NCBI GenBank assembly: GCA_030529365.1 | Contig: JAUMXB010000002.1 | Coordinates: 1 to 64,000 of the forward strand | Direction of reading: 5' to 3' | Origin: Cardiobacteriaceae bacterium | GTDB taxonomy: Bacteria; Pseudomonadota; Gammaproteobacteria; Cardiobacteriales; Cardiobacteriaceae | Length of the DNA stretch: 64,000 nt | Position numbers and translations under genes: made by a program | Shown: positions 1 to 8,973 of the stretch, piece by piece | Numbering within the stretch: the first letter of the stretch is position 1 | Layout of the letters: each line of letters opens with the position of its first letter | The notes under the pieces: model-generated | What the model saw: only the letters and a program-made list of their open reading frames with translations | Database searches by the model: none | What the model was told of the DNA's origin: nothing

Positions 1-494
1 CCCGGTTGGTTGTTGGCTTTGGCAATGGCCTGGTAGAGCGCTTTGCGGTCGGCGTTTTCGGCGTTGACCAGCTGGTTCATGCGGCCGCGGTCAGCCATGG
101 GGGCAGCATTGGCATCGCGCACGGCAACGAGGCCGTCGGCAGTGAGCCCTACCGCACCGCTGTCGAGGAAGGCTTGCAGTTCGCCAAAGCGCTTGGCCAT
201 GCGCGCCTTGATTTGCTCGACTTCCGGGGAGCTTGCGTTGAAATCGACGTTTTGCGCGTGCGCGTCGGCAGTGAGCGCGGTCAGGATGCCGAGCAGCAGT
301 TGCCGTGCGGCGTTGCCTTCGACTTTGGCCTGCGGCTTGGCGGGCTTGGGCGGCGCGGCGTTCCAGATGTCTTCGATGATTTGGTCGGCGGCTTTTTCCG
401 CGGCAGCCGCCGGGAAGTAGATGTTGACGGTCACGCAGGAAAAGAGCGCGATGAGGGCAAGGAGCCAGGTGCTGCGTTTGAGGGTGAGGGTCAT
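1..494 (-). CDS. DUF1318/YdbL-like envelope protein (partial, C-terminus off the left edge)
   Basis: The frame is open to the window edge, leaving about 164 N-terminal residues. A basic-hydrophobic leader ends in LFSC, a plausible lipobox, and is followed by VNIYFPAAAAEKAAD, the signature of the DUF1318/YdbL family. YdbL-type proteins are small envelope proteins associated in Enterobacteria with the AsmA-like protein YdbH. The visible part is already longer than E. coli YdbL, and the end is missing. Two ATGs lie in tandem (495-497 and 492-494). The GGAGG at 502-506 is spaced about 7 nt from the second, so I chose that one. Function is known only by family. Confidence 0.75.
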   Translation of the reverse strand, partial: MTLTLKRSTWLLALIALFSCVTVNIYFPAAAAEKAADQIIEDIWNAAPPKPAKPQAKVEGNAARQLLLGILTALTADAHAQNVDFNASSPEVEQIKARMAKRFGELQAFLDSGAVGLTADGLVAVRDANAAPMADRGRMNQLVNAENADRKALYQAIAKANNQP

Positions 495-535
495 CATGGT
501 GCCTCCGGGGTGTAAGGGAAGATGCGGATTCCACT

Positions 536-628
536 AGTTCGACAAGCGCACTTCGACTTGTCAGTTCGACAAGCTCACTGCATTTCGACAAGCTCAATAA
601 CCGTCGGTCGAAGTGCGCTTGTCGAACT
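536..628. repeat. Inverted repeat built of TTCGACAAGC units
   Basis: Positions 536-557 and 607-628 are perfect 22-bp inverted copies (core TTCGACAAGCGCACTTCGAC). Between them lie two further degenerate TTCGACAAGCTCA units. The block fills most of the 175-bp gap between the DUF1318 gene and efp, both on the minus strand, and could fold into a long hairpin downstream of efp. Arrays of this 10-mer look like a dispersed bacterial repeat; no gene is visible in the block. Confidence 0.8.
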
Positions 629-671
629 GGCTGGTCGAATGACGCTTGCCAGTTCTGAACAGGGATTACTC

Positions 672-1241
672 TCAATCTTTGGCGCGGCCCAGGTATTCGG
701 CGCTGCGGGTATCGACCTTGATCACGTCGCCGATGTTCAAAAAGAGCGGCACGCGCACCACGGCGCCGGTTTCGAGCGTTGCCGGTTTGCCGCCGCCGCC
801 CGAAGTATCGCCGCGCAGGCCCGGATCGGTATCGACGATTTTCAGTTCGACGAAGTTGGGCGCGGTCACGCTGATGATATTGCCGTTCCACAGGACAACG
901 GTGCAAAGCGATTGTTCCAGCATCCATTTTTCCGCATCAGCCACGGCGTTTTTGTCGGCGGGCAGCTGCTCGAAGGTTTCCGGGTTCATGAAATACCAGC
1001 TGTCTTCGTCCTTGTAGAGGTATTGCATGTCGGTTTCGTGCACGTCGGCGGCTTCGACGCTGTCGCCGGATTTGAAGGTGCGCTCGATGACGCGGCCGGT
1101 TTTCAGGTTGCGCACTTTGGTGCGGTTGAACGCCTGGCCCTTGCCGGGTTTGACGAATTCGTTCTCGACGATGGTGTAGGGGTCGCCGTCGAGCATGATT
1201 TTCAGGCCGCCGCGAAATTCGTTGGTTGAGTAGTTTGCCAT
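672..1241 (-). CDS. efp: Elongation factor P
   Basis: EF-P (189 aa; E. coli 188 aa) binds ribosomes stalled at consecutive prolines, between the P and E sites, and stimulates peptide bond formation. The protein is collinear with E. coli EF-P from [19 protein letters not shown] to the C-terminal [11 protein letters not shown]. Lys34 lies in the loop KPGKGQAF, the site that EpmA/EpmB beta-lysylate in enterobacteria, so that modification is likely; neither modification gene is in the window. The KOW-like domain 1 is followed by two OB-fold domains. It lies downstream of ychF on the same strand, separated by 91 bp that hold a 9-bp-stem hairpin, so it may have its own transcript. Confidence 0.97.
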   Translation of the reverse strand: MANYSTNEFRGGLKIMLDGDPYTIVENEFVKPGKGQAFNRTKVRNLKTGRVIERTFKSGDSVEAADVHETDMQYLYKDEDSWYFMNPETFEQLPADKNAVADAEKWMLEQSLCTVVLWNGNIISVTAPNFVELKIVDTDPGLRGDTSGGGGKPATLETGAVVRVPLFLNIGDVIKVDTRSAEYLGRAKD

Positions 1242-1298
1242 GGGTTGTCCTTGTGTTGGAAAAGCAATGTTTTAAGAAGCCATATTTTAACGGCTTGG

Positions 1299-1323
1299 CG
1301 CGGAAAGGGAGTTGCTTTCCGCG
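1299..1323. terminator. Hairpin between ychF and efp
   Basis: CGCGGAAAG (1299-1307) and CTTTCCGCG (1315-1323) form a perfect 9-bp stem with a 7-nt loop just after the ychF stop. There is no clear U-tract on either strand, so termination or attenuation is only a possibility. Confidence 0.45.
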
Positions 1324-1332
1324 TTACCGGCG

Positions 1333-2430
1333 TTAGACGTTGAAGCGGAAGTGGATGACATCCCCTTCCTGCACCCGGTATTCCTTGCCTTCGAGCCGCC
1401 ATTTGCCCGCGTCTTTCGCGCCCTGCTCGCCGTTGTGGGCGATGAAGTCGTCGTAGGCGATCACTTCGGCGCGGATGAAGCCGCGCTCGAAGTCGCTGTG
1501 GATGACGCCGGCGGCCTGCGGCGCGGTGGCGTTTTTCGGCATGGTCCAGGCGCGCACTTCCTTGACGCCGGCAGTGAAATAGGTGCCCAAATCCAGCAGT
1601 TCGTAGCCGGCGCGGATGACGCGGTTGAGCCCCGGCTCGCTGAGGCCGTATTCGCCGAGGAGTTCCGCCTGTTCGGCAGGCTCGAGCTGCGAGAGTTCGG
1701 CTTCGATGGCAGCGCACACGGTGACGACCACGGCGCCGGTTTCCGCCGCTTTCTGGCGCACGGCGGCCACATGCGGGTTGTTCGCGCCGTCGCCGTCTTC
1801 TTCGGCAACGTTGGCGACATACATCATCGGCTTCATGGTGAGCAGGAAAAATTCGCGCGCCGCCTTGCGTTCTTCTTCTTCGAGGGGCAGGGTGCGCGCC
1901 AGTTTGCCGTCTTCGAGGTGGGGCAGGAGACGGGCGATGATGTCGAGCTTGAGCTTGGCATCCTTGTCGCCGCCCTTGGCAATGCGGGTCAAGCGCTGCT
2001 GCGCTTTTTCCAGCGAGGCCATGTCGGCGAGGATCAGCTCGGATTCGATGACCATGATGTCGGCGAGCGGATCGACCTTGCCGGCGACGTGAATCACGTC
2101 GTCATCCTCAAAGCAGCGCACCACTTGCGCGATGGCGTCCGTTTCGCGGATGTTGGCGAGGAACTGGTTGCCCAGACCTTCGCCCTTGGAGGCGCCGGCG
2201 ACAAGCCCGGCAATATCGACGAATTCCATGGTGGCGGGCAGGACGCGCTCGGGCTTGACGATGGCGGCCAAGGCATCGAGGCGCGGATCGGGCACGTGCA
2301 CGATGCCGGTGTTGGGGTCGATGGTGCAGAAGGGGAAGTTTTTCGCATCAATGCCCGCGTTGGTCAGTGCATTGAAAAGGGTGGACTTTCCGACGTTGGG
2401 CAGTCCGACGATACCGCAGTTGAATCCCAT
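1333..2430 (-). CDS. ychF: Redox-regulated ATPase YchF (OLA1-type, Obg family)
   Basis: A cytosolic P-loop protein of 365 aa (E. coli 363). The G domain starts at once: [17 protein letters not shown] carries the Walker A motif at residues 9-16. DIAGLV follows as the switch II region and NVAEE as the altered G4 motif that shifts YchF from GTP to ATP. A coiled-coil insert lies near residues 130-200 and a C-terminal TGS domain ends in DVIHFRFNV. The frame could be extended upstream to 2511, but the conserved family start MGFNCG fixes the ATG at 2430. In many gammaproteobacteria ychF follows pth; here pth lies 22 kb away and ychF is next to efp. Confidence 0.96.
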   Translation of the reverse strand: MGFNCGIVGLPNVGKSTLFNALTNAGIDAKNFPFCTIDPNTGIVHVPDPRLDALAAIVKPERVLPATMEFVDIAGLVAGASKGEGLGNQFLANIRETDAIAQVVRCFEDDDVIHVAGKVDPLADIMVIESELILADMASLEKAQQRLTRIAKGGDKDAKLKLDIIARLLPHLEDGKLARTLPLEEEERKAAREFFLLTMKPMMYVANVAEEDGDGANNPHVAAVRQKAAETGAVVVTVCAAIEAELSQLEPAEQAELLGEYGLSEPGLNRVIRAGYELLDLGTYFTAGVKEVRAWTMPKNATAPQAAGVIHSDFERGFIRAEVIAYDDFIAHNGEQGAKDAGKWRLEGKEYRVQEGDVIHFRFNV

Positions 2431-2513
2431 GTAACAGCCTGTTTGATCTTGAAAATGGCGCGCATTATAGCGCAAAGCGCCTGTTGAAGCATATTTCATG
2501 ATTTGCTTCAAAA

Positions 2514-2595
2514 TAGTGATTTTTTACCACTATTAAGCGCTTTTCGCGATAAATTTTCTCACAATAAGCGCTTTGTGATGAGAAAATTTCTCATC
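2514..2595. repeat. E1: AAGCGCTT nested-palindrome element
   Basis: Cores at 2535-2542 and 2566-2573 (31 bp apart). TTTTTACC opens the left side. TTTTCTCA and TGAGAAAA flank the second core. It overlaps the benE stop codon and lies upstream of ychF. Confidence 0.9.
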
Positions 2596-3775
2596 GTTTG
2601 CGCAGGGTGTGCACGGCCACGCCGACCACGATTGCCCAGAATGCCGCGCCCACGCCCCAAAGGCTCACGCCGGAAGCGGCGACGAGAAAGGTGAGCGTGG
2701 CGGCTTCGCGGCTCTCGCCGTCATCGAGGGCGAGATGCAGGCTGGCGCTGATCACGGGAATCAGGGCAAGCCCTGCGAGCGTGAGCACAAAGAGCGGCGG
2801 CAGACGGCCGAACCAGGCGACGACCACGCCCGCGAACACGGCGGTGAGCAGGTAGAAAATGCCCGTCCAGATGCCGGCGATGTAGCGCTTGTGGCGATCG
2901 GGATGCACGTCTTCGCCCATGGCCATGGCGGCTGTGATGGCGGCGAGATTGACGGCAAACGCGCCAAACGGCGCGAGCGCCAGCGTGGCAAGGCCGGTAG
3001 CGGACAGCGCCGCAGAGGTGGGCGGGGGAAAACCGGCGGCGCGCATCACGGTGATGCCGGGCAGGTTTTGCGACGTCATGGTGACCACATAGAGCGGCAA
3101 TGCCACGCCGATCAGGGCGGCGAGGGAAAATTGCGGCCACACCGCTGCCGGCCACGTCCAGATATTGTCAGGAGCGGCAGGCAGCAGGGCATCCTGCATC
3201 CAGAGCCACAGCAGCCCGCCAATCAAGGCGGCGAGCACGGCATAGCGCGCGGCAAGATGACGCACGACCAGCCACAGCGCGAACATCAGCAACGGCAACC
3301 CGGCAAAGGCCAGCGGCTCGGCAAAGACGCCGAGGCCGAAGCGCAGGAGAATGCCGGCGAGCATGGCGGCGCTCACGGCAGGCGGAATCTTTTCCATGAG
3401 ACGCGCGAAGATGCCGGTCAGCCCGGAGAGCAGCAGCAGCGCACCGCATACCATGAAAGCGCCAATGGCTTCGGCAAGGGAAAAATCCGGCAGCGCGGTG
3501 ATGAGCAGCGCCGCGCCCGGCGTGGACCATGCGGTGATCACCGGCATCCGATAACGCGCGGAGAGCGCAATACCCGACAGCGCCGCGCCCAGACACAGGG
3601 CGGCAATCCAGCCTGCGGTTTGCGCGGGCGAAGCGCCTGCGGCCTGCGCGGCCTGAATGACCAGCGCCACGCTGGAGGCAAAGCCGACCAGCACGACGAG
3701 AAAGCCGGTGAGAATCAGGGAAAAGCGGCTTTTCCGCAGCCAGAAGGGGAAGAAGGATAAGGGTGTTTTCTGCAT
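2591..3775 (-). CDS. BenE-family benzoate/proton symporter-like inner membrane protein
   Basis: A very hydrophobic protein of about 394 aa with 11-12 predicted membrane segments. It aligns along its length with the BenE/YdcO family: LTGFLVVLVGFASSVAL near the start, ITAWSTPGAALL, RFGLGVF, VTMTSQNLPGI and PFGAFAVNLAAITAAM in the middle. BenE proteins are thought to import benzoate with protons, but the E. coli member YdcO has no proven substrate and no aromatic-degradation genes lie nearby, so the substrate here is open. The ATG at 3775 begins MQKTPLSFF; a TTG ten codons upstream (3805) is an alternative. Neither has a strong ribosome binding site. Confidence 0.85.
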   Translation of the reverse strand: MQKTPLSFFPFWLRKSRFSLILTGFLVVLVGFASSVALVIQAAQAAGASPAQTAGWIAALCLGAALSGIALSARYRMPVITAWSTPGAALLITALPDFSLAEAIGAFMVCGALLLLSGLTGIFARLMEKIPPAVSAAMLAGILLRFGLGVFAEPLAFAGLPLLMFALWLVVRHLAARYAVLAALIGGLLWLWMQDALLPAAPDNIWTWPAAVWPQFSLAALIGVALPLYVVTMTSQNLPGITVMRAAGFPPPTSAALSATGLATLALAPFGAFAVNLAAITAAMAMGEDVHPDRHKRYIAGIWTGIFYLLTAVFAGVVVAWFGRLPPLFVLTLAGLALIPVISASLHLALDDGESREAATLTFLVAASGVSLWGVGAAFWAIVVGVAVHTLRKR

Positions 3776-3880
3776 GGCGGTTGGGAATGGATGTGGATGG
3801 GGCAATTTCTTGGCAGCTTTCGCATGGCTGGCGCAGGCGGCAGAGGCAAAGAGCGCAGGATGTTGTCAGTGGCGGAAGGA

Positions 3881-4594
3881 TTACAGCCCCAGGATTTTCA
3901 GGGCTTTGCGCGCTTCTTCATGGCCGGCGCTGCCTGCCTGCTGCAACCACGAGATGGCGCGGTCGCGGTCGCCGCGTTGCATGTGCAGCATGCCGAGATC
4001 GAATTGCGCGGCGGTTTCGCCCTGAGTGGCGGCGAGTTCCAGCCAGTGGATGGCCTGGCTTTCATCGGCGGGCACGCCATGCCCTCTGAGATAGAGGCGG
4101 CCGAGCGCGTGTTGCGCGGCGGCGATATCCTGGGCGGCGGCCTGCGCGTACCAGTGCGCGGCTTGCGCGGCATCGCGGCGCGCTTCCAGCCAGACGCCGA
4201 GCTGGTATTGCGCGGGCGGGAATCCCTGTTGGGCGGCGCGTTCGTACCATTGGCGGGTTTGTCTGTCGTCCTGCGGGAGCATTTGCGCGAGCTGGTATTG
4301 CGCGGGGGCGTGGCCCTGGCGGGCGGCGCGTTCCAGCCAGTCGCGCGTGGCGGAAAGGTCGCGGGCAACGCCGTGGCCCTGGGCATAGAGATGGGCGAGG
4401 ACAAAGCTGGCGTGGGCATTGCCGCTTTCGGCGAGCGGCAGGAGTTGTGCGTAGGCAGTGTCGTAATCGGCCTGGGCGAGCGCGGCTTCCGCTTCCGCCA
4501 TTGCCGCTTGCTGGCGTGCGTCTTCTTCGGCATCGGGGACGGGAATGCCGGTGGCGCAGCCCGCGAGGGCAAGGAGTATCAGCCATTTGTGCAT
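3881..4594 (-). CDS. Sel1-repeat (SLR) lipoprotein
   Basis: Predicted lipoprotein of 237 aa. A short leader MHKWLILLALAGC ends in the lipobox LAGC, followed by a coiled stretch and five to six Sel1-like repeats of about 36 residues (AxxxLAxLYxxGxGVxxDxxxAxxWLxxAAxQG) over residues 50-235. Sel1 repeats form helical solenoids that mediate protein-protein contacts. An upstream in-frame ATG at 4618 exists but sits inside repeat element E2. The 4594 start has GGAAAA about 7 nt before it and gives the normal lipoprotein layout. It stands alone between benE and ntrX on the same strand. The partner is unknown. Confidence 0.82.
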   Translation of the reverse strand: MHKWLILLALAGCATGIPVPDAEEDARQQAAMAEAEAALAQADYDTAYAQLLPLAESGNAHASFVLAHLYAQGHGVARDLSATRDWLERAARQGHAPAQYQLAQMLPQDDRQTRQWYERAAQQGFPPAQYQLGVWLEARRDAAQAAHWYAQAAAQDIAAAQHALGRLYLRGHGVPADESQAIHWLELAATQGETAAQFDLGMLHMQRGDRDRAISWLQQAGSAGHEEARKALKILGL

Positions 4595-4606
4595 ACAGTT
4601 TTCCGA

Positions 4607-4689
4607 TGGTAAAAACATATTATCGTAAGCGCTTCTTGTGGTGGTTTTTTATCGCAAGAAGCGCTTATTTGTGGTAAAAAACGACCATT
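4607..4689. repeat. E2: AAGCGCTT nested-palindrome element
   Basis: Cores at 4627-4634 and 4659-4666 (32 bp apart). Outer arms GGTAAAAA at both ends and TTTTTTATC in the middle. It lies just upstream of the Sel1 lipoprotein. Confidence 0.88.
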
Positions 4690-4931
4690 TTTAGTTGTTT
4701 TGCGAATCATAAAGGTCAACAGTCATCATCCGGTGGCGGTACAGGTTGGTAGCGAGGTATTAGGGGTTGCTGACAATTCGCGACTAAAGTTTACAGGTCT
4801 CAGAAAAAACATTCTAAATATCAATAACTTCGTCGCTGCGCGATTTTCTCTATCCCCCTCTCCCCAACCCCTCCCCCTCGAGGGGGAGGGGCTTTCATTC
4901 GCTACTAATCTGCGCTGCGGCGTGCGGCGGG
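4690..4931. other. Gene-free stretch with dispersed-repeat remnants
   Basis: No credible gene. The stretch AAAAAACATTCTAAAT (about 4805-4820) and the block GAGGGGCTTT resemble the interior of the possible MITE at 54.4 kb. A perfect 24-bp palindrome of C-rich/G-rich arms around CTCGAG spans 4868-4891, preceded by CCCTCTCCCCAACC; it lies about 40 bp downstream of the ntrX stop and could act as a terminator hairpin. Confidence 0.6.
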
Positions 4932-6293
4932 TCAATCGGGTTTTTGCGTGGGGTCGATGCCGAGGCTTCGCAGTTTGCGGTAGAGGTTGGTGCGGTCCAT
5001 GCCGACGCGCTGCGCAAGTTGCGCGACGTTGCCGTCGCAGTGGCGGAACTGTTCGAGGAGGTACTGGCGCTCGAAGACTTCGCGCGCTTCGCGCAGCGAC
5101 AGGTCTTTGGGGATGATTTGCGACCACAGGCCGTCGTCGCGGTGGTTGCTCGCGGGCGACAGGGCTTGGCTGGCTTCCTGGGCGTCGATTTCCGCGGCGT
5201 CGGCGCTGATCAAGAGGCGTTGCACGAGGTTTTTCAGTTCGCGGATGTTGCCGGGCCAGGTGTGCTGGCGCAGGGTGTTTTGCGCGGCGAGGGTGAAATG
5301 GCGGTAGGGGAGCTGTTCGTGGTCGGCAAAATACTGGCTGAAGTAGTCGAGGAGTTCGGGGACGTCTTCGCTGTGCTGGACGAGCGGCGGGATGTCGATG
5401 CGCGCGACGGTGAGCTGGTCGTAGAGTTCGCCGGGCAGGCGCTCTTTGAGGAGATCGAGCGGCAGGCGGGTGGCGGCGATGAGGCGGATGTCGGCCTGGC
5501 GCTGGCCTTCGGCGCTGGTGTAGTGGCCGTGTTCGAGGAGGGTGATGAGGAGTTGCGCGCTGTCTTCGCGCAGCGCGGTGATTTCGTCGAGGTAGAGGGT
5601 GCCGCCGTCGGCGCGGGCGATGAGGCCTTTGCGCTTGTCGTTGCCGATGAGGGCGGGGTAGATGTCGGCAGCGTCCATGCCGGTGAGGTTGGCGGCAACA
5701 AAGGGGCCATCGGCACGCGGGCCGTGCTGGTGGATGTATTTGCCGAGGTGCTGTTTGCCGGTGCCGGCGTTGCCGTGGATGAGGAGCGGGGCCTGCTGCT
5801 GGGCGAGGCGGTCGGCCTGTTCGCGCAGGCGCTGCATGGGCTGGCTTTTGCCGATGAGGTCGGCCACCGGGTTGATTTGCGCTTTCAGGGCGGCGTTTTG
5901 CGTTTGCAGGCTCCAGGTTTGTAGCGCCCGCTCGATGGTGAGCAGCAGCTTGGCGGTGGAGAGGGGTTTTTCGAGGAAGTCGTAGGCGCCGAGGCGGGTG
6001 GCTTCGACGGCGGTTTCGATGGTGCCGTGGCCGCTCATCATGACGACGGGGCCTTGCAGGCGCTTTTCCTGCTGCCATTCGCGCAGGAGGGTGATGCCGT
6101 CGGCGTCGGGCATCCAGATGTCGAGGAGGATGAGGTCGGGCTGCAGGGCCTGGAATTGCGCGCGCGCTTCGCTGGCGCTGGCGGCGGTGTGCACGGTGTA
6201 GTGTTCGTCTTCGAGGATGTCGCGCAGGGATTCGCGGATCATGTCTTCGTCGTCAACGATGAGGATGGTGGCGCCGGGGGACGGGGTGTTCAT
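4932..6293 (-). CDS. ntrX: NtrX-like response regulator with degenerate sigma-54 ATPase domain
   Basis: Response regulator of 453 aa paired with NtrY. The receiver domain (1-125) has DDE near residue 16, phospho-acceptor Asp58 in LLDIWMP and the Lys in FLEKP. The AAA+ domain keeps Walker A (GNAGTGKQ, 174-181) and Walker B (LYLDEI). However, the GAFTGA loop that contacts sigma-54 is gone: the region reads IYPALIGNDKRKGLIARADGG. The Arg-finger segment, usually LYYRL-like, reads ELYDQL. A Fis-type helix-turn-helix ends the protein (NVAQLAQRVGMDRTNLYRKL). It therefore probably regulates without activating sigma-54 polymerase. Its ATG overlaps the ntrY stop by 4 nt (ATGA), so the two are co-translated. 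Confidence 0.93.
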   Translation of the reverse strand: MNTPSPGATILIVDDEDMIRESLRDILEDEHYTVHTAASASEARAQFQALQPDLILLDIWMPDADGITLLREWQQEKRLQGPVVMMSGHGTIETAVEATRLGAYDFLEKPLSTAKLLLTIERALQTWSLQTQNAALKAQINPVADLIGKSQPMQRLREQADRLAQQQAPLLIHGNAGTGKQHLGKYIHQHGPRADGPFVAANLTGMDAADIYPALIGNDKRKGLIARADGGTLYLDEITALREDSAQLLITLLEHGHYTSAEGQRQADIRLIAATRLPLDLLKERLPGELYDQLTVARIDIPPLVQHSEDVPELLDYFSQYFADHEQLPYRHFTLAAQNTLRQHTWPGNIRELKNLVQRLLISADAAEIDAQEASQALSPASNHRDDGLWSQIIPKDLSLREAREVFERQYLLEQFRHCDGNVAQLAQRVGMDRTNLYRKLRSLGIDPTQKPD

Positions 6294-8458
6294 GGTGTGG
6301 CATCCGGGTAATGAATGGGAAGGGTGAAACGGATGCAGGCGCCGCCGAGGGTGTCGCTGTGCCCGGCGCTGATGCTGCCGCCGTGTTCGGTGATGATTTT
6401 CTTGACGATGGCGAGGCCGAGGCCGCTGCCTTTGTTTTTGGTGGTGATGTAGGGTTCGAAGGGGTCTTTGGAGAGGTCGGCAAAGCCGGGGCCGTTGTCT
6501 TCGAGGCTGATGCTGACGAGGCTGTCGCCTTCGCGCCGCGTGCGCCAGAGGAGCTGGAGGTCGCTTGCGCGCGCCTCGAAGGCGTTTTTCACGAGGTTGA
6601 TGAAGACTTGCTGCATTTGTACGGGGTCGGCGGCGACCGGCGGGAGGTTTTCCGCGAGATCATACTGGAAGCGCTGGTCAACATACAGTTCGCTGGCTTT
6701 GCGGATGAGCGCGTTGATGTCGGCAGGGATGGTGCGCATGGCGAGCGGACGGGCGAAGATGCCGAATTCGCTGACCAGGGTGCGCATGGTTTCCACCTGG
6801 TCGATGATGGTATTGGTGGCCTTGGCGAGGAGGTCGCGGTCGGCGCTGTCTTCGAGTTTGCCGTCGAGTTTGCGTTGCAGGCGCTCGCTTTGCAGGCGGA
6901 TGGGGGTGAGCGGGTTTTTGATTTCGTGGGCGAGGCGTTTGGCGACTTCTTCCCAGGCGGCGTTGCGCTGGTTGTGGAGAAATTCGGTGATGTCGTCGAA
7001 GACGATGACTTGCCCGCCGCGCACGCGCTTGCCCGCTTCGATGAGATGGCTGCCGTGGCACATCAGCACTTTGCGCGGGCCGAAGCGCGACAGGGTGACT
7101 TCCTGCTGCCAGTTGGCAAGATGGGCGGAGAGCGGTTCGGAGAGCGCTTGCATGAGTTCTTCGTAGCCGTCGCGGATGTCTTCGTCGTCGGCGGGCAGGG
7201 GCTGGTTGAGGCGGGCGGCGAGCGGGGTGTTGAGGATGGCGCTGGCGCTCAGGTTGAAGGTTTGCAGTTCGCGGCGGTGATTGAAGGTGATGACGCCGGC
7301 GGTGAGGTTGTCCATGATGGTTTCAAGATAGGCCTTCTGCTCGGTGAGGGCGCGCTGCGCGGTGCTGGCGTTCTGCTCGGCATCGGCAAGCGCTGCGGTC
7401 ATGGCGTTGAAATGGTCGCCGAGTTTGCCGAGGTCGTTCTTGGGCATGCCGCTGATGCGGGCGGCGAAGTTGCCGTCGGCTACCTTGCGCGTGGCATAGA
7501 TGAGCTTGCGCAGCGGGCGCGTCATGTGCTCGCCGAACAGCACGCTCAGCCACAGAATGATGAGGATGGTGAGCGTGAGGATGAGCGCCAGCACGACCAG
7601 AATGGTGGTGGTGATGTGCGGTTGCAGGTATTCGTAAAAGCGGTGTTCCCTGTAATTGACGCGCACGGAATCGGCGAGCGAATTGAAGGAATCGGGCATG
7701 GCGTAGCTGGCGTGGAGGTAGTAGCGGTCGCTGCCAAGCTTGTCGATGTCGGCGAAGACGTCGATGGTGTATTCGTGGTCGGTTTCGGAAAATTCGAAGA
7801 ATTCCTGTTGTTCGTTGATGCGCAGCAGGGTGTCGTAAGCGAGGCTTTCCACGGCAAGCACGTCGGTATCGCGGTGGGCAAAGGCGACGACGATGCCGTA
7901 GCGGTCGAAAACGGCGAGTTCGATGGCGCCGGTCTGGCGGCGCATGGCTTCGATGTTGTTGACCAGCTCGCCGTAGCTTTGCCGGCTGATGAGATCGCTG
8001 ACATAGCGGGTCTGGTCGAGCGCCTGACTGGCGCGCAGGCTTGCGGAGGTGCGGGTGAGTTCGAGGGCGTCTTCCATGGCGGTGCTGACCCGGCTGTTGA
8101 AGGTTTTGCCGAGGTCGTAGGATAAAAACTGCCAGGAAAAGAAAGAAATAATGACTATCGGAATCAGGCTTGCGCCAATCATGCTGAAGGCAAAGGAGAG
8201 CGACAGGCGTGCACCGCTGCTGTCCTGGCGGCGCAGGCGGCGCAGCAGGGCAAATATTTGCCAGAAGACAATGCCGGTAAGCGTGAGCATGCTGACGGCA
8301 GCGAGCACAAGCAGGGTGAGGTAATGGCTGTTCGGCGTTTCCGGGCGCGCGGCGGAAGCGCTTAGCCAGTGCAGGCAGAGCAGGGTGAGTCCGATACTCA
8401 ATATGCCGGACAGCAGGGAAAAGACGACGCGGTTTGCGCCTAGCGGACGAGCTGACAT
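6290..8458 (-). CDS. ntrY: NtrY-like membrane sensor histidine kinase
   Basis: Sensor kinase of 722 aa. Three or four membrane segments lie in the first 110 residues and another around 290-310. They enclose an extracytoplasmic sensor region and are followed by a HAMP domain (TRPLRKLIYATRKVADGNF) and a PAS domain (ETIMDNLTAGVITF). The dimerisation box is AHEIKNPLTPIRLQSERL with the phosphorylated His near residue 500. The ATPase domain has the N box NLVKNAFEA, the G1 box DNGPGF and the G2 box GSGLGLAIV. NtrY/NtrX pairs are linked to nitrogen, redox or envelope control in other proteobacteria. I chose ATG 8458 (MSARPLGANR); it overlaps the upstream DUF4390 gene by 19 nt. Confidence 0.94.
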   Translation of the reverse strand: MSARPLGANRVVFSLLSGILSIGLTLLCLHWLSASAARPETPNSHYLTLLVLAAVSMLTLTGIVFWQIFALLRRLRRQDSSGARLSLSFAFSMIGASLIPIVIISFFSWQFLSYDLGKTFNSRVSTAMEDALELTRTSASLRASQALDQTRYVSDLISRQSYGELVNNIEAMRRQTGAIELAVFDRYGIVVAFAHRDTDVLAVESLAYDTLLRINEQQEFFEFSETDHEYTIDVFADIDKLGSDRYYLHASYAMPDSFNSLADSVRVNYREHRFYEYLQPHITTTILVVLALILTLTILIILWLSVLFGEHMTRPLRKLIYATRKVADGNFAARISGMPKNDLGKLGDHFNAMTAALADAEQNASTAQRALTEQKAYLETIMDNLTAGVITFNHRRELQTFNLSASAILNTPLAARLNQPLPADDEDIRDGYEELMQALSEPLSAHLANWQQEVTLSRFGPRKVLMCHGSHLIEAGKRVRGGQVIVFDDITEFLHNQRNAAWEEVAKRLAHEIKNPLTPIRLQSERLQRKLDGKLEDSADRDLLAKATNTIIDQVETMRTLVSEFGIFARPLAMRTIPADINALIRKASELYVDQRFQYDLAENLPPVAADPVQMQQVFINLVKNAFEARASDLQLLWRTRREGDSLVSISLEDNGPGFADLSKDPFEPYITTKNKGSGLGLAIVKKIITEHGGSISAGHSDTLGGACIRFTLPIHYPDATP

Positions 8459-8973
8459 GGAAACCACTCGCTTGCAATATCCCATTGGGGATTGAACAGC
8501 GCATCAAGACGCAGGGAAACCGGCAGCTGCGCGGTATCCAGCCGCAGACGGACGCTGATGTCGTAGTCATAGACCGGGGAAAGCGTGACCGCTTCGGTGA
8601 CAAACACCGGTTGAACGTGGGCGGCATGGCTCAGGGCATCGCCGAGATAGGCGAAAGACAGCCGTTTGCGCGCGGCCGGTATGTCGAGAATGTATTGCTG
8701 GGAAATGGGGTTGTAACTCAGGCGCTGGCGGTGCTGGACGATGGTGCGCGCCGGCCACCAGCGCCGCTGCCGCCGGATGTCGGCTTCCTGCACCAGCTCA
8801 AGCGTCAGCCCGCTTTTGATCGCCGTCGCCGGCGCATCGGGGAGCTGGATTGTCGCTTTCATCTCCGCAGTCAGCATATCGCCCCGAATATGGCAGATTG
8901 CGCTATCGATACGAACCTGTGCCCACAGGACGTTACTCAGACTCAACACCCCTATGGCAAGCAGGCATTTCAT
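8440..8973 (-). CDS. DUF4390 secreted protein
   Basis: A protein of 177 aa beginning MKCLLAIGVLSLSNVLWAQ, a signal peptide cleaved after the Ala, then a beta-rich domain (PVYDYDISVRLRLDTAQL, LRLDALFNPQWDI) matching the DUF4390 family. It lies between rsmB and ntrY, a gene order also seen in other beta- and gammaproteobacteria. The placement suggests an envelope protein linked to NtrY sensing, though no function is proven. The frame extends far upstream, but the ATG at 8973 overlaps the rsmB stop as ATGA and starts a clean signal peptide, so it is the likely start. Confidence 0.85.
   Translation of the reverse strand: MKCLLAIGVLSLSNVLWAQVRIDSAICHIRGDMLTAEMKATIQLPDAPATAIKSGLTLELVQEADIRRQRRWWPARTIVQHRQRLSYNPISQQYILDIPAARKRLSFAYLGDALSHAAHVQPVFVTEAVTLSPVYDYDISVRLRLDTAQLPVSLRLDALFNPQWDIASEWFPCQLVR

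Noticed and set aside
91-927. Long minus-strand frame of 278 codons over the DUF1318 gene, the TTCGACAAGC repeat and efp
   Set aside because: It runs across two real genes in another frame and through repeats; Arg-rich composition is that of a shadow frame.
4594-4618. Upstream ATG 4618 for the Sel1 lipoprotein
   Set aside because: It lies inside repeat element E2 and the lipobox layout is complete from 4594.
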